Assembly: GCF_900155615.1 (NCBI RefSeq)
Contig: NZ_FUHT01000002.1
Coordinates: 620,001-684,000, forward strand
DNA length: 64,000 bases
Origin: Massiliimalia massiliensis
GTDB taxonomy: Bacteria > Bacillota > Clostridia > Oscillospirales > Ruminococcaceae
Reading direction: 5' to 3'
Shown here: piece after piece, positions 17,164 to 25,646 of the stretch
Position numbering within the stretch: the stretch's first letter is position 1
How the letters are laid out: every line of letters starts with the position of its first letter
The notes under the pieces: model-generated
Told to the model about the DNA's origin: nothing
Seen by the model: the letters and a program-made list of their open reading frames with translations, nothing else
Databases searched by the model: none
Translations under genes and position numbers: made by a program

Positions 17164-18123
17164 CTATCTGCTCTTTACTAATGTAAGTACATCATCTTTT
17201 GCCGGCATAGAACGAATTGCGCCCTTCTTAGTGGTTACCAGGCTGGATGCCGCATTTCCAAAGGTCAGCGCCTCCATCAGATAATCACAGGTCAAATGAT
17301 CCAAATCCTGATCCAGCAGGAAATGGAGCATACAACCGCAGAAGGTATCTCCCGCGCCGGTTGTATCAATGGTTTTCACCTCTTTAAAGGTCTCCTGGAA
17401 GCCCTTTTGTCCCTGATAATAGAACGAGCTTCCGTCTTTGCCGAGGGTGACAAACATCACCTTGATATTTGGATTTTCATTCTGCACCTTTTGGGCCGCC
17501 TGGTCAAGATCAGAAATCCCGGTGATAAACTCCAGCTCATCCTCCGAAATTTTCAGGATATTGCACTGGCTGATGCCATACCAAATCATCTCCTTTGCCG
17601 TCTCCAGATCATCCCAGAGCGGCGGGCGAAGATTCGGGTCAAAGGAGAGGAGACTCCCGCCTGCCTTTGCCATCTCAATGGCCGCTTTTGTAGTCTCACG
17701 GATCTTCTCTGAGGTCATAGAGAGCGTTCCGAAGTGGAAAATCTTTGCCTGCTTAATGATCTCCTCATTCAGGTCCTCTTTCCCCAGCATCATATCTGCT
17801 CCCGGGTTGCGGCAGAAGGAAAAATTCCGGTCACCGTGTTCATCCAGATGAACAAACGCAAGAGTCGTATGGATTTTTGGATCGGTAACAAGCCCAGTGC
17901 TGTCAATCCCAATCTCCGTGATGGTATTGCGGAGCAGCGTACCGAAGCTGTCATACCCTACCTTCCCAACAAAAGCGGTTTTCCTGCCGAGTTTGTTGAG
18001 CATTGCCAATACATTACAAGGCGCACCGCCCGGATTGGCCTCCAATACCTCATTGCCCTGTTCACTTTTACCATAGGGGGTGAAATCAATCAGCAATTCC
18101 CCCAGCGCCACTACATCATACAT
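17164..18123 (-). CDS. PfkB-family sugar kinase (fructokinase-like)
   Basis: 319 residues from the ATG at 18123 (GGGAGGAAAAAGAAT upstream; 17 in-frame codons further upstream overlap the PFK gene and are rejected). Begins MYDVVALGELLIDFTPYG; NPGGAPCNVLAMLNKLGRKT is the sugar-binding PfkB signature 1, and TIDTTGAGDTFCGCML carries the catalytic Asp and anion hole. Closest in pattern to fructokinase (ScrK type). 16 bases after the PFK gene, so it likely feeds fructose 6-phosphate to the neighbouring PFK. Confidence 0.9.
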   Translation of the reverse strand: MYDVVALGELLIDFTPYGKSEQGNEVLEANPGGAPCNVLAMLNKLGRKTAFVGKVGYDSFGTLLRNTITEIGIDSTGLVTDPKIHTTLAFVHLDEHGDRNFSFCRNPGADMMLGKEDLNEEIIKQAKIFHFGTLSMTSEKIRETTKAAIEMAKAGGSLLSFDPNLRPPLWDDLETAKEMIWYGISQCNILKISEDELEFITGISDLDQAAQKVQNENPNIKVMFVTLGKDGSSFYYQGQKGFQETFKEVKTIDTTGAGDTFCGCMLHFLLDQDLDHLTCDYLMEALTFGNAASSLVTTKKGAIRSMPAKDDVLTLVKSR

Positions 18124-18139
18124 ATTCTTTTTCCTCCCA

Positions 18140-19216
18140 TCAGTCTCCGAAAGAAATTCCCATATCCTTGGCAACCTGAATCATCTGGTCATCAGGCGAT
18201 ACGAGCTTTGCCTTTCCGGCAATTTCGGATAATTTATTTTCAGTGACCGTATTGCCCTTCATCGCAACCGTGACACCAAATTTCTTCTCTTGAATCAGCC
18301 TTGCCGCATAGGCTCCAAACCGGGTGGATAACACCCTGTCATATGCAGAAGGGTTTCCGCCGCGCTGCAAATGCCCCGGAACAACAACCCTAGTTTCACA
18401 GCCGGTCTTTTCTTCTACAAAGGAGGCAATCTGATCGGATACCTGTTTATATCCTGCTTCAGCACGAAGCCTGAGCCTTTCCTTGCGCTTTAGCTTCGCC
18501 TCCTCCTTGCTCATCGCGCCCTCGGCAACAGCGAGAATGGAGAACGCCTTACCGCTCTCAGCACGCTTCCTGACTGCCGCAGCCACAACCTCCGGAGAAT
18601 ACGGAATTTCAGGCAGCAGGATAATGTCCGCGCCGCCGGCAATCCCGGCATACAGGGTAAGCCAACCGGTTTTATTTCCCATCAGCTCTACTACCATAAC
18701 CCTCCCGTGGCTCGCCGCAGTGGTATGGATCCGGTCAATGGCCTCGGTCGCAATATTTAAGGCAGAATGAAATCCAAAGGTAACGTCGGTACCGTACAGA
18801 TCATTATCAATCGTTTTCGGCAGCCCGATTACATTCAGTCCTTCCTCAGCCAACAGTGCTGCAGTTTTGTGCGTTCCATTTCCGCCGAGAATCAAAAGAC
18901 AGTCCAGCTTCATTTTCTTATAGTTCGCTTTCATGTTTTTGACCTTGTCGATATTGTCCTCTCCGATCACCCGCATCTGTTTGAACGGCTGGCGCGACGT
19001 GCCCAGAATCGTTCCGCCCAGCGTGAGAATTCCGGAAAAGTCGGATTGCTGCATCACCCGGTACTCCCCATGAATCAGCCCTCTGTAACCGTCCTGTATC
19101 CCGATGATTTCTACATCATCCATTAGCTGATAGGCCGCCTTCGCGACTCCCCTGATGACAGCGTTCAGCCCGGGGCAGTCCCCGCCGCTGGTCAATATCC
19201 CAATCCGCATCGCCAT
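18140..19216 (-). CDS. 6-phosphofructokinase (group III-like)
   Basis: 358 residues. GILTSGGDCPGLNAVIRG binds the phosphoryl donor; LILGGNGTHKTA (G111-G112-N113-G114) and LPKTIDNDLYGTDVTFGFHS with the catalytic D137 are clear, as are MGNKTGWLTL and LQRGGNPSAYDR. Gly at 114 is ATP-PFK-like, while Lys at 134 is typical of PPi-using enzymes; this mixture occurs in group III PFKs, several of which use ATP. ATG preceded by AAGGAGG. 20 bases after the Gx transporter gene. Confidence 0.93.
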   Translation of the reverse strand: MAMRIGILTSGGDCPGLNAVIRGVAKAAYQLMDDVEIIGIQDGYRGLIHGEYRVMQQSDFSGILTLGGTILGTSRQPFKQMRVIGEDNIDKVKNMKANYKKMKLDCLLILGGNGTHKTAALLAEEGLNVIGLPKTIDNDLYGTDVTFGFHSALNIATEAIDRIHTTAASHGRVMVVELMGNKTGWLTLYAGIAGGADIILLPEIPYSPEVVAAAVRKRAESGKAFSILAVAEGAMSKEEAKLKRKERLRLRAEAGYKQVSDQIASFVEEKTGCETRVVVPGHLQRGGNPSAYDRVLSTRFGAYAARLIQEKKFGVTVAMKGNTVTENKLSEIAGKAKLVSPDDQMIQVAKDMGISFGD

Positions 19217-19236
19217 CTATCTCAACCTCCTTGTTT

Positions 19237-19761
19237 TTAACACAATCTATCTGATAAAAATCCCAGCTTTTTCAGCTTTCCCAAAGCCAGGATGCATACC
19301 ATTCCTGTTAAGCATCCGCTCACAAGCCCTACCGCCAGCAAAACAGGCAGATAGGAAAAGACCGCCGCCGTCTGAAAAAAGACCGCCGAGCAAAAAATCT
19401 GCCCGATCTGATGTGCCGCGGCGCCTGCCGCGCTCATTCCGACTGCCGAAAACCATACTCCATATTTCGGCAGCATGCAGATCATGACAAGCATCGCCAG
19501 AAACCCGCCGGAAATACTAAAGCAGAAGGAAGCAACGGAGCCGAACATCGCCGCCTGAAGAACACAGCGCGCAGCCAAAATAGAAACGGCATAGCCCTTT
19601 CCAAGGCTAACCAGCGCAAACAGCGTAACAATATTGGCAAGCCCCAGCCGCACTCCGGGCAGGGGAATCACCGCTTGTAATGGAACAAGCGCCTCCAGAT
19701 AGGCGAGCGCCAAGGCAAGCGCCGTCATCATACCGGCAGCCGCCATTCTTTTTGCCGCCAT
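19237..19761 (-). CDS. Gx transporter family protein (EetB-like)
   Basis: 174 residues, five to six membrane helices with many small residues (MMTALALALAYLEALVPL, VRLGLANIVTLFALVSLGKG). The family was once named heptaprenyl diphosphate synthase component I and resembles ECF S-components. It is the third gene of an ApbE / NusG-II / Gx trio that in other Firmicutes sits in flavin-based extracellular electron transfer loci. Substrate unknown. Confidence 0.85.
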   Translation of the reverse strand: MAAKRMAAAGMMTALALALAYLEALVPLQAVIPLPGVRLGLANIVTLFALVSLGKGYAVSILAARCVLQAAMFGSVASFCFSISGGFLAMLVMICMLPKYGVWFSAVGMSAAGAAAHQIGQIFCSAVFFQTAAVFSYLPVLLAVGLVSGCLTGMVCILALGKLKKLGFLSDRLC

Positions 19762-19781
19762 TGACTCTCTCCCTCTTTTCC

Positions 19782-20165
19782 TTATGTAAGTGCGTCAATT
19801 TCTGTTTCCCGGTCTGACTCAATCCGAACAATTACCCGGTTGGGCAGACAGACCGCCGATTGATAAGGCTCGGAAATCCAGCCCGTATGGACGCAAAACT
19901 GGTTGGGACAGGTGGATGATGCAAACCGAATCCTTGTCCCATCGATCTCGATCCGATTCCGGTACTCTCCGTCCAGAATCAGTTCCCGATGAATCGAGCC
20001 ATCCAGTGGGATTTCTTCTATCACCTGGTTATTCTGCAAAATAACGCACCGTTTCTGTTCTGTCCGATGAAAGAGAAAAAGGATGCCTGTTCCCGCGATC
20101 AAGAGAAGGATTCCTGCGACAACCACAAAATCTCCTGCCCGCAATGGGAGTCTGTCCCGTTTCAT
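19782..20165 (-). CDS. NusG domain II-containing protein (EetA-like)
   Basis: 127 residues: N-terminal membrane anchor (FVVVAGILLLIAGTGILFLF) and an extracytoplasmic NusG-II domain with IEIDGTRIRFASSTCPNQFC and VHTGWI, plus CLPNRVIVRI. Despite the name it is not a transcription factor; it is found next to ApbE and Gx transporter genes. Overlaps apbE by 4 bases, implying coupled translation. Confidence 0.88.
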   Translation of the reverse strand: MKRDRLPLRAGDFVVVAGILLLIAGTGILFLFHRTEQKRCVILQNNQVIEEIPLDGSIHRELILDGEYRNRIEIDGTRIRFASSTCPNQFCVHTGWISEPYQSAVCLPNRVIVRIESDRETEIDALT

Positions 20166-21187
20166 TTCTCACCGTCCTTTATAGTATACCGCGCTTCTTC
20201 TGTTAATGTAAAGCATTCTTTTAGCCCATCAGTCAGGTAAACAAATCCGTCATCAGTTACAAAGACCGCCTCAGCATCCGGCTGCTGCCCGCAGAAGGCA
20301 AGCCCCTTCTCCGCGCCCACCACAAACAGAGCGGTGGAAAGCGCATCGGCAAGAGCCGCGTCCTTGCTCACAACTGTCACCGAGCGCAGCCCGCTTTGGG
20401 CGGGCGAACCGGTCGCACGGTCTAGGATATGATGGTAACGGATACCGTCCCTGACAAAAAACCGCTCATAGTCTCCCGACGTAATCACAGCGCAGTCTGA
20501 AACAGACAGATATCCCAAATAGGCGCTTTCCCCATCAGGATCGCTGATCCCGATCTTCCATTCGCTCTGATCCGGCTTTTCTCCGCTGACATAAATATTG
20601 CCGCCTAGGGAAAGCAGGTATCCGTCCAGCGACAGGCCCGATAACGACTGCCGGATTTCATCCGTCGCCGCACCCTTTGAAATCCCGCCCAGGTCAAGCT
20701 GGGCATTACCGGACAGAGTGAAGCTCCCGTCCTTTTCTGAAAGATGCTCTGCGCCGCTCTCCTTTGAGGCGGAGACCAGCTCGTCTGCTTCTGGAACCTG
20801 CTCCTGCTCCGTCCCGATTCCCCACAGGGAAACAAGCCTGCCCAGCACAGGATCAAAGCTTCCCCCTGTCAGTTCGCTGATTTCCATTGAACGCCGAAGC
20901 AGGGAAACCGTACGCGGATCCAGCGCTTCCTTTTTCAGGCTACCCGACTGGTTGAGGCGGGAGACGTCGCTGGAGGAGATGGTTTTCGACCATAGCTGTT
21001 CCAGATCGGCAATCTCCTGCTGGTAAGCCTCAGCCGCCTGTTTCGCGTCCTTCCCATAAAACCGCCCTGTCATCGCCGTATCCATTGCAGTGAAGGAAAC
21101 CTCTTCTCCTCTGGACGGTGCAGAACAGGACGAAGGCAGAGCCGCTAACAGAAAACCAGCTAACAAAATCGGAAAAATCCGTCTCAA
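20162..21187 (-). CDS. apbE: FAD:protein FMN transferase (ApbE), lipoprotein
   Basis: 341 residues. Signal peptide with lipobox-like LPSSC at residues 17-21. ApbE motifs: SFTAMDTAMTGRFYGKDAK, GGSFDPVLGRLVSLWGIG, LDLGGISKGAATDEIRQSLS, YLLSLGGNIYVSGEKPDQSE, and SKDAALADALSTALFVVGAE near the C-terminus. It covalently attaches FMN to Thr/Ser of extracytoplasmic flavoproteins using Mg2+ and FAD. No FMN-binding target protein is seen nearby. Overlaps the DUF3048 gene by 4 bases. Confidence 0.93.
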   Translation of the reverse strand: MRRIFPILLAGFLLAALPSSCSAPSRGEEVSFTAMDTAMTGRFYGKDAKQAAEAYQQEIADLEQLWSKTISSSDVSRLNQSGSLKKEALDPRTVSLLRRSMEISELTGGSFDPVLGRLVSLWGIGTEQEQVPEADELVSASKESGAEHLSEKDGSFTLSGNAQLDLGGISKGAATDEIRQSLSGLSLDGYLLSLGGNIYVSGEKPDQSEWKIGISDPDGESAYLGYLSVSDCAVITSGDYERFFVRDGIRYHHILDRATGSPAQSGLRSVTVVSKDAALADALSTALFVVGAEKGLAFCGQQPDAEAVFVTDDGFVYLTDGLKECFTLTEEARYTIKDGEK

Positions 21188-22263
21188 GCTGCTGTTTCTC
21201 CCCCGTCAAAGGTTGTGTTGCCCTTCATATTGCTCGGCACAAACAGCACCCAGCTATTGCCAGGGTTCACCGTCAGCGTCTCCCCGGATTCTGTCGTATA
21301 GGCCATTGGTTTTTTTGCATCCCCCTTTGACCATTTGATTGCAGTGCGGGTTCCGTTTGTGATATACCAGCCTTCCCCGCTGCTTAAGGAGAGGTCGACG
21401 TGAAGGCCGTCACTCATCAGCGGAATATTGTCATACAGAATGAATACATTCTTGATATGAACCTGCTCTTTTGTATTTCCATCAATCACATCGTCGTCAA
21501 ATTCCCGCTTTGTATAATCCTTGGCGGAGTCGTCATAGTAGAATGTTGTTTTCACGGCATTGGAAACCTTTACATAAATTTCCTTGGCAGAATCTGTGTA
21601 GGAAACGCTGTCCTCTTCTTCTGCGAACTGGTAGGCCGTTGGGGTCTCTCCGTCCAGCTTATATCCGATTCCCTTCAATGCGTCCTGGAGATTTTCCTGC
21701 GTCATAAACCTAGTGTGTTCGATGTCCTTGCGCAGGGATCGGTCTGTGTAAAAATATTTTTCCCCATAGGCCATCCCGTCGATATCGTTGACCCCATACT
21801 GCCGCAGCGCATTATAGCCAAAGGTACTGCCGCCCCAATGAACAAAGATCGTATTAAACGGAAGAGAAAGTTCTACAAAATCATGCCGTACCGAACGGTT
21901 AGAGCCGAAATCAGGCGTTTTGGTATAATCGGCAAAAATTGCCATCAATCGGGTTAAGCCGCCCTCTACCGGAAGCTCATAGATGATATCCGCCTGGGAA
22001 ATTCCTCTCTGAGGCCAGGAGCGGTGGTGATTGTTAATCATAAAGCTGACTGGTCGCTTGCCGACCATGGCGGCATCCAGGTCCCGGAAACCGGTCAGCG
22101 GGTTTAAATTCCCCTCTGGTTCCGGTTCTGCTTCTGAGGACACAGCAACCGGGAGGCTGCTTGCCTCCTCCTTGACCACGGTTTTCCCGCAGCCGCTTCC
22201 AGCCGACAGCATGATGGCTGAAGCCATCAAGACAGCCAGCACAGATTTCTTTCGATGTTTCAT
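21184..22263 (-). CDS. DUF3048 lipoprotein (YerB-like)
   Basis: 359 residues from the ATG at 22263, which has GGGGATTATT upstream. Signal peptide ends in the lipobox SAGSGC. DUF3048 signatures: NPLTGFRDLDAAMVGKRPVS, MINNHHRSWPQRGISQADII, FGSNRSVRHDFVELSLPF, and the C-terminal domain GEGWYITNGTRTAIKWSKGD. Role unknown; YerB is a surface lipoprotein. Reads into apbE with a 4-base overlap. Confidence 0.9.
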   Translation of the reverse strand: MKHRKKSVLAVLMASAIMLSAGSGCGKTVVKEEASSLPVAVSSEAEPEPEGNLNPLTGFRDLDAAMVGKRPVSFMINNHHRSWPQRGISQADIIYELPVEGGLTRLMAIFADYTKTPDFGSNRSVRHDFVELSLPFNTIFVHWGGSTFGYNALRQYGVNDIDGMAYGEKYFYTDRSLRKDIEHTRFMTQENLQDALKGIGYKLDGETPTAYQFAEEEDSVSYTDSAKEIYVKVSNAVKTTFYYDDSAKDYTKREFDDDVIDGNTKEQVHIKNVFILYDNIPLMSDGLHVDLSLSSGEGWYITNGTRTAIKWSKGDAKKPMAYTTESGETLTVNPGNSWVLFVPSNMKGNTTFDGGETAA

Positions 22264-22298
22264 AATAAATCCCCTTTCGTCCTCGATGCTTCCCGCCA

Positions 22299-23498
22299 TT
22301 AAGAGCAGAGCTGCTGCAGCTTGACAGTCAGGCTGGTATCGGAGACATAATTCTCGACGCTATACAAAAACAACGCCGAATCATATTCATCCGGATCAAT
22401 TAATTGGTATTGATCCGATGTTAACGCATTTAAATTTACAAACGTAACTGTTTGAAAATGGAGCGATAAGAACTGGAGCAAGGGCTTTGAATACTCATCC
22501 CCGAACAGCAGCAGCTTGTGCTCACTTTTCAAGTTTGTCTCTATTTCCGTCACACCCCGATCCGCGCCCAAAAAAACATTGGTCGCCTGGGGCGTGTTCA
22601 GATACTCTTCAAAATAAAGAGAATAAAGCTCCTTCACATTTCCGCCTTCATAGCATTTGACCAACTCGATCACCTGATCCGGCGCATGGGTATACAGGTC
22701 AATCCCATCCCCGTCTCCCCGTTTGATCAGCGTTTTTTCATAAAGGCCGCCATAATAGTCAGTCTGCGCATGTTCAATATTGAATAAATCCTTTGAAATC
22801 GCAGAATCTCCCATGCCGGTCACCAGGCTGCTGTAAGCGTTATACGCTCCCAGAGAAGTCCACATGGAGTCGGTGTGGTAAAAAATCTCCTGCTGTTTAT
22901 TCGCCATCAAAAAGGTGTGCAGGTCAATCGCATAAATGTTTTCCAAAGTGCCGTATTCCGAGGGCTTCTCCTCCTGTTCAGGCGGAGAATTAGAAAGGTT
23001 GTTCTGCTGCCTTCCGTCTCCATAGATTCCGTTGATTACGGCAACCTGATCCATCAGGTTGGGAGCCGCCGGCATTTCATCCTGATAAACTGCCGCAGCC
23101 GTCGGTATCAGGGAAAAATAGACCGGCAAGTCCGGATAGCTTTGGGCAAAAAAATTCACAGCTTCCGTATTCCGCTTTGCCGTAACCGGGTTTACACTGC
23201 TTACGTTCTGGATCAGGCGATCCTCTAAAATAAACACGTCGTTAACCTTTGGCGCGCTTAAAAATACAGTCATCTGGTTGCTCAGCTTTTGGATAACCTC
23301 CCGTCCGACTATATGCTTTGACAGATAATCATTCCACTGCTGTGCAAGATCCTGCCGGAGCAGCGTCTCGACCGAAAGTTTTGGCATCGAGGCGAGCTCC
23401 TCCTTTTGACTTTTCGTTTGCGGAGCAACCACAGAAGCGATGCCAAATGCCAGAAACAGCGCGCAGCCGAGAACGGGGGATATCATTTTTTTATTCAT
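22299..23498 (-). CDS. DHHW-family (AlgX/AlgJ-like) protein, variant motif
   Basis: 399 residues; N-terminal membrane anchor, then an SGNH-hydrolase-like domain. The residues HTDSMWTSLGAYNAYSSL align with the TDHHWT-LGAY motif of the DHHW family, but the His pair is replaced by Ser-Met. Together with the MBOAT protein directly upstream it should act in O-acetylation of a secreted glycan. KVNDVFILEDRLIQN is the conserved early segment of this family. Confidence 0.85.
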   Translation of the reverse strand: MNKKMISPVLGCALFLAFGIASVVAPQTKSQKEELASMPKLSVETLLRQDLAQQWNDYLSKHIVGREVIQKLSNQMTVFLSAPKVNDVFILEDRLIQNVSSVNPVTAKRNTEAVNFFAQSYPDLPVYFSLIPTAAAVYQDEMPAAPNLMDQVAVINGIYGDGRQQNNLSNSPPEQEEKPSEYGTLENIYAIDLHTFLMANKQQEIFYHTDSMWTSLGAYNAYSSLVTGMGDSAISKDLFNIEHAQTDYYGGLYEKTLIKRGDGDGIDLYTHAPDQVIELVKCYEGGNVKELYSLYFEEYLNTPQATNVFLGADRGVTEIETNLKSEHKLLLFGDEYSKPLLQFLSLHFQTVTFVNLNALTSDQYQLIDPDEYDSALFLYSVENYVSDTSLTVKLQQLCS

Positions 23499-23517
23499 CT
23501 GCTATTGCTCCTTTCCA

Positions 23518-24960
23518 TTAAAAATATACAAAGAAGGACGTATCCGCACCGTTTCCGCCCGCCACCGCCACAAGACAGACTAGGGTCAGAAAGATTTCAC
23601 AGGCAATCCGCAGCACCAGAGCGGCGCGCGGAGACTTGTGCTCGCATCGCAGTCCAATATTATGCACCAGCGTCCCTCCGGCGAAAATGCAGAGGATCAG
23701 AACTACCGCATAAGATCCGAGAAGATACAGGCTGGTTCCATCGGCAAATACCGTGCTTCCTGACGAAAAAAACTGCGACCAGGAGGCGGCATTTCCGGTA
23801 AACATCGCTTTATAGTATGCCAGCACCCGAGTAAGATCCTGCAACCCAAATACAAGCCACATGCAGAATACCACCACAATGGTATAAATTCTGCGGATCA
23901 GCCCCGGAAGTTTTTCCAGGATTGGGGATAAAAATAGCTGCTCCACGGCAATCAGGCCGCCAAAAATCAATCCCCACAGCAGAAAATTCCAGCCGCCGCC
24001 ATACCACAGTCCCATTAAGGTCCAGAGAACCAGCAGCTTTAACAGCGTTGCCAATACATTGGTATACCGCTTCCCTAAAGGGGAGATGACATAAGATTTG
24101 CACCAAACCGTCAGAGAAATATTCCATCTTCTCCAAAATCCGGTCAGACTCTTTGCCGTATAGGGAGCATTAAAATTCATCGGGAAATCAAAGCCCAGAA
24201 TTTTGGCAATCCCCCGCGCCATATCAGAATATCCGGAAAAGTAGAAATAGACGGCAAAGGCAAAGCCCGCCACACCAAGCCAGGCTGTTAAAACCGGCAT
24301 AGTCTCATACTCCATAGCTTTGACCGTATTCCACAATTCCAGCATGGTGTCTCCCAGGATCAGCTTTTTGGAGAGTCCCCGGATGAACATATTATAGCCC
24401 TTTGAAATGGTGTTCGCATTCATCTGGCGGTGCTGGATGCTCTCCGCAATGTCACTGTACCGGACAATCGGCCCGCAAATCATCTGCGGAAACATGGAGA
24501 GGTACATCGCAAACGGCACCAGTCTCTTTTGCACCTTGACCTTATGATAATAAAGATCTATCAGGTAGGAAACACCCTGCAGCGTATAAACGGAGATCCC
24601 AATCGGAATCAGGATATCCATAAAAAGATTTTCTGTTTGAATGCTGTGGTCTGCTCCGCCGGGTAAAAAGAACTGATACTTTAAAATAATCAACAGGATT
24701 ATATTGACCGCGATCCCGATAAACAAAGGAATCCTCGCCAGCTCTTTCTTCTTCCGAAAACGGTTGATGGATAAGCCGCAGAGAAAATTCACTGCAATCA
24801 GCGCAAGCAGCACCGGAAGTGAAAGCGGAGCGGCCAAAAGATAGAAAACCAGATTGATTCCCAGCAGCACAGCATTGCGGCAGCGCACCGGAAAAATAAA
24901 ATATAGGATTACTGCAGCCGGCAAAAAGAAAAATAGAAACGGGATGCCGGAAAATACCAT
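23518..24960 (-). CDS. MBOAT acyltransferase (AlgI/DltB-like)
   Basis: 480 residues from the ATG at 24960 (MVFSGIPFLFFFLPAAVILY; 14 in-frame codons upstream have no homology). About ten membrane helices. Family motifs: SYLIDLYYHKVKVQ, MFPQMICGPIVRYSDIA, NFNAPYTAKSLTGFWRRWNI and LTVWCKSYVI, LMGLWYGGGWNFLLWGLI with an expected catalytic-His region altered to Gly-Gly. Exports acyl groups across the membrane for glycan O-acetylation, working with the DHHW-like partner 19 bases downstream. Confidence 0.92.
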   Translation of the reverse strand: MVFSGIPFLFFFLPAAVILYFIFPVRCRNAVLLGINLVFYLLAAPLSLPVLLALIAVNFLCGLSINRFRKKKELARIPLFIGIAVNIILLIILKYQFFLPGGADHSIQTENLFMDILIPIGISVYTLQGVSYLIDLYYHKVKVQKRLVPFAMYLSMFPQMICGPIVRYSDIAESIQHRQMNANTISKGYNMFIRGLSKKLILGDTMLELWNTVKAMEYETMPVLTAWLGVAGFAFAVYFYFSGYSDMARGIAKILGFDFPMNFNAPYTAKSLTGFWRRWNISLTVWCKSYVISPLGKRYTNVLATLLKLLVLWTLMGLWYGGGWNFLLWGLIFGGLIAVEQLFLSPILEKLPGLIRRIYTIVVVFCMWLVFGLQDLTRVLAYYKAMFTGNAASWSQFFSSGSTVFADGTSLYLLGSYAVVLILCIFAGGTLVHNIGLRCEHKSPRAALVLRIACEIFLTLVCLVAVAGGNGADTSFFVYF

Positions 24961-25021
24961 CTTCCCTGCCACTCCTTTCTTAGGATAAACTCTGCGCTCC
25001 ACAGCGCAGGTGCTGCATTCT

Positions 25022-25624
25022 TTATTCGTCCGGAAGCCGTCCTACCAGCTCCCGATATTCCTCATAGCTCATCAAACGGTTTAGAACCTGAATCAGCGCT
25101 TTGGTCGACAGATAGGGCGGCAGGTTGAGTTCTTTTAAAACCCAGGCCCGTTTCCCCGCGCTGTTTTCCCCGCCGCAAAGCCCGTCCTCCATCAAGTCCA
25201 TCCTGGTTACCGGACGGATGGGCTCCTTCCGTCCGCCCAGCACGCCGTGTTTTATAAAAAGCTCCCGCAGAAGCTCTGCGTCCAGGCCCTCTACCCCAAG
25301 CGTCCCCTCTTTGGATGGTGTGCTTTTTCGTTTTTCCTTTCCGGGAATTTGAGGAATATAGAGATTGATGACCGAGGCGTCCCGCGCCACCGAACGGATC
25401 AGGCTGCGGATTTTAAATCCCGCCACATCGGAGTCAGTCAGGACAATCACTCCCTGCTTCTGCGCAAGGGCGCGGATCAGATCGCGTTTTTGTTTATCTT
25501 TAAAAATGCGGAAGCCGTCGGTGGTAAGAATCAGTCCGTCCACCAGGCTTTCCAGCTTAATTTTATCATATTTCCCTTCGACCACGATCACCTGGCCGAC
25601 CTTTATCTTCTCAGGCTGTCTCAG
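25022..25624 (-). CDS. rnmV: Ribonuclease M5 (TOPRIM + DUF4093)
   Basis: 5S rRNA maturation nuclease. TOPRIM acidic residues are in VIVVEGKYDKIKLESL and VIVLTDSDVAGFKIRSLIRS; the C-terminal DUF4093 has GVEGLDAELLRELFIKHGVL. A GTG at 25591 (189 codons) has no ribosome site and would truncate the first strand of the fold. A CTG at 25624, with AGAGGG eight bases upstream, gives MRQPEKIKVGQVIVVEGKYD, which matches the usual N-terminus, so I favour this rare start. It overlaps nothing and lies 22 bases after holA. Confidence 0.85.
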   Translation of the reverse strand: MRQPEKIKVGQVIVVEGKYDKIKLESLVDGLILTTDGFRIFKDKQKRDLIRALAQKQGVIVLTDSDVAGFKIRSLIRSVARDASVINLYIPQIPGKEKRKSTPSKEGTLGVEGLDAELLRELFIKHGVLGGRKEPIRPVTRMDLMEDGLCGGENSAGKRAWVLKELNLPPYLSTKALIQVLNRLMSYEEYRELVGRLPDE

Positions 25625-25646
25625 TGGATTTTCCCTCTTTTCCTTT

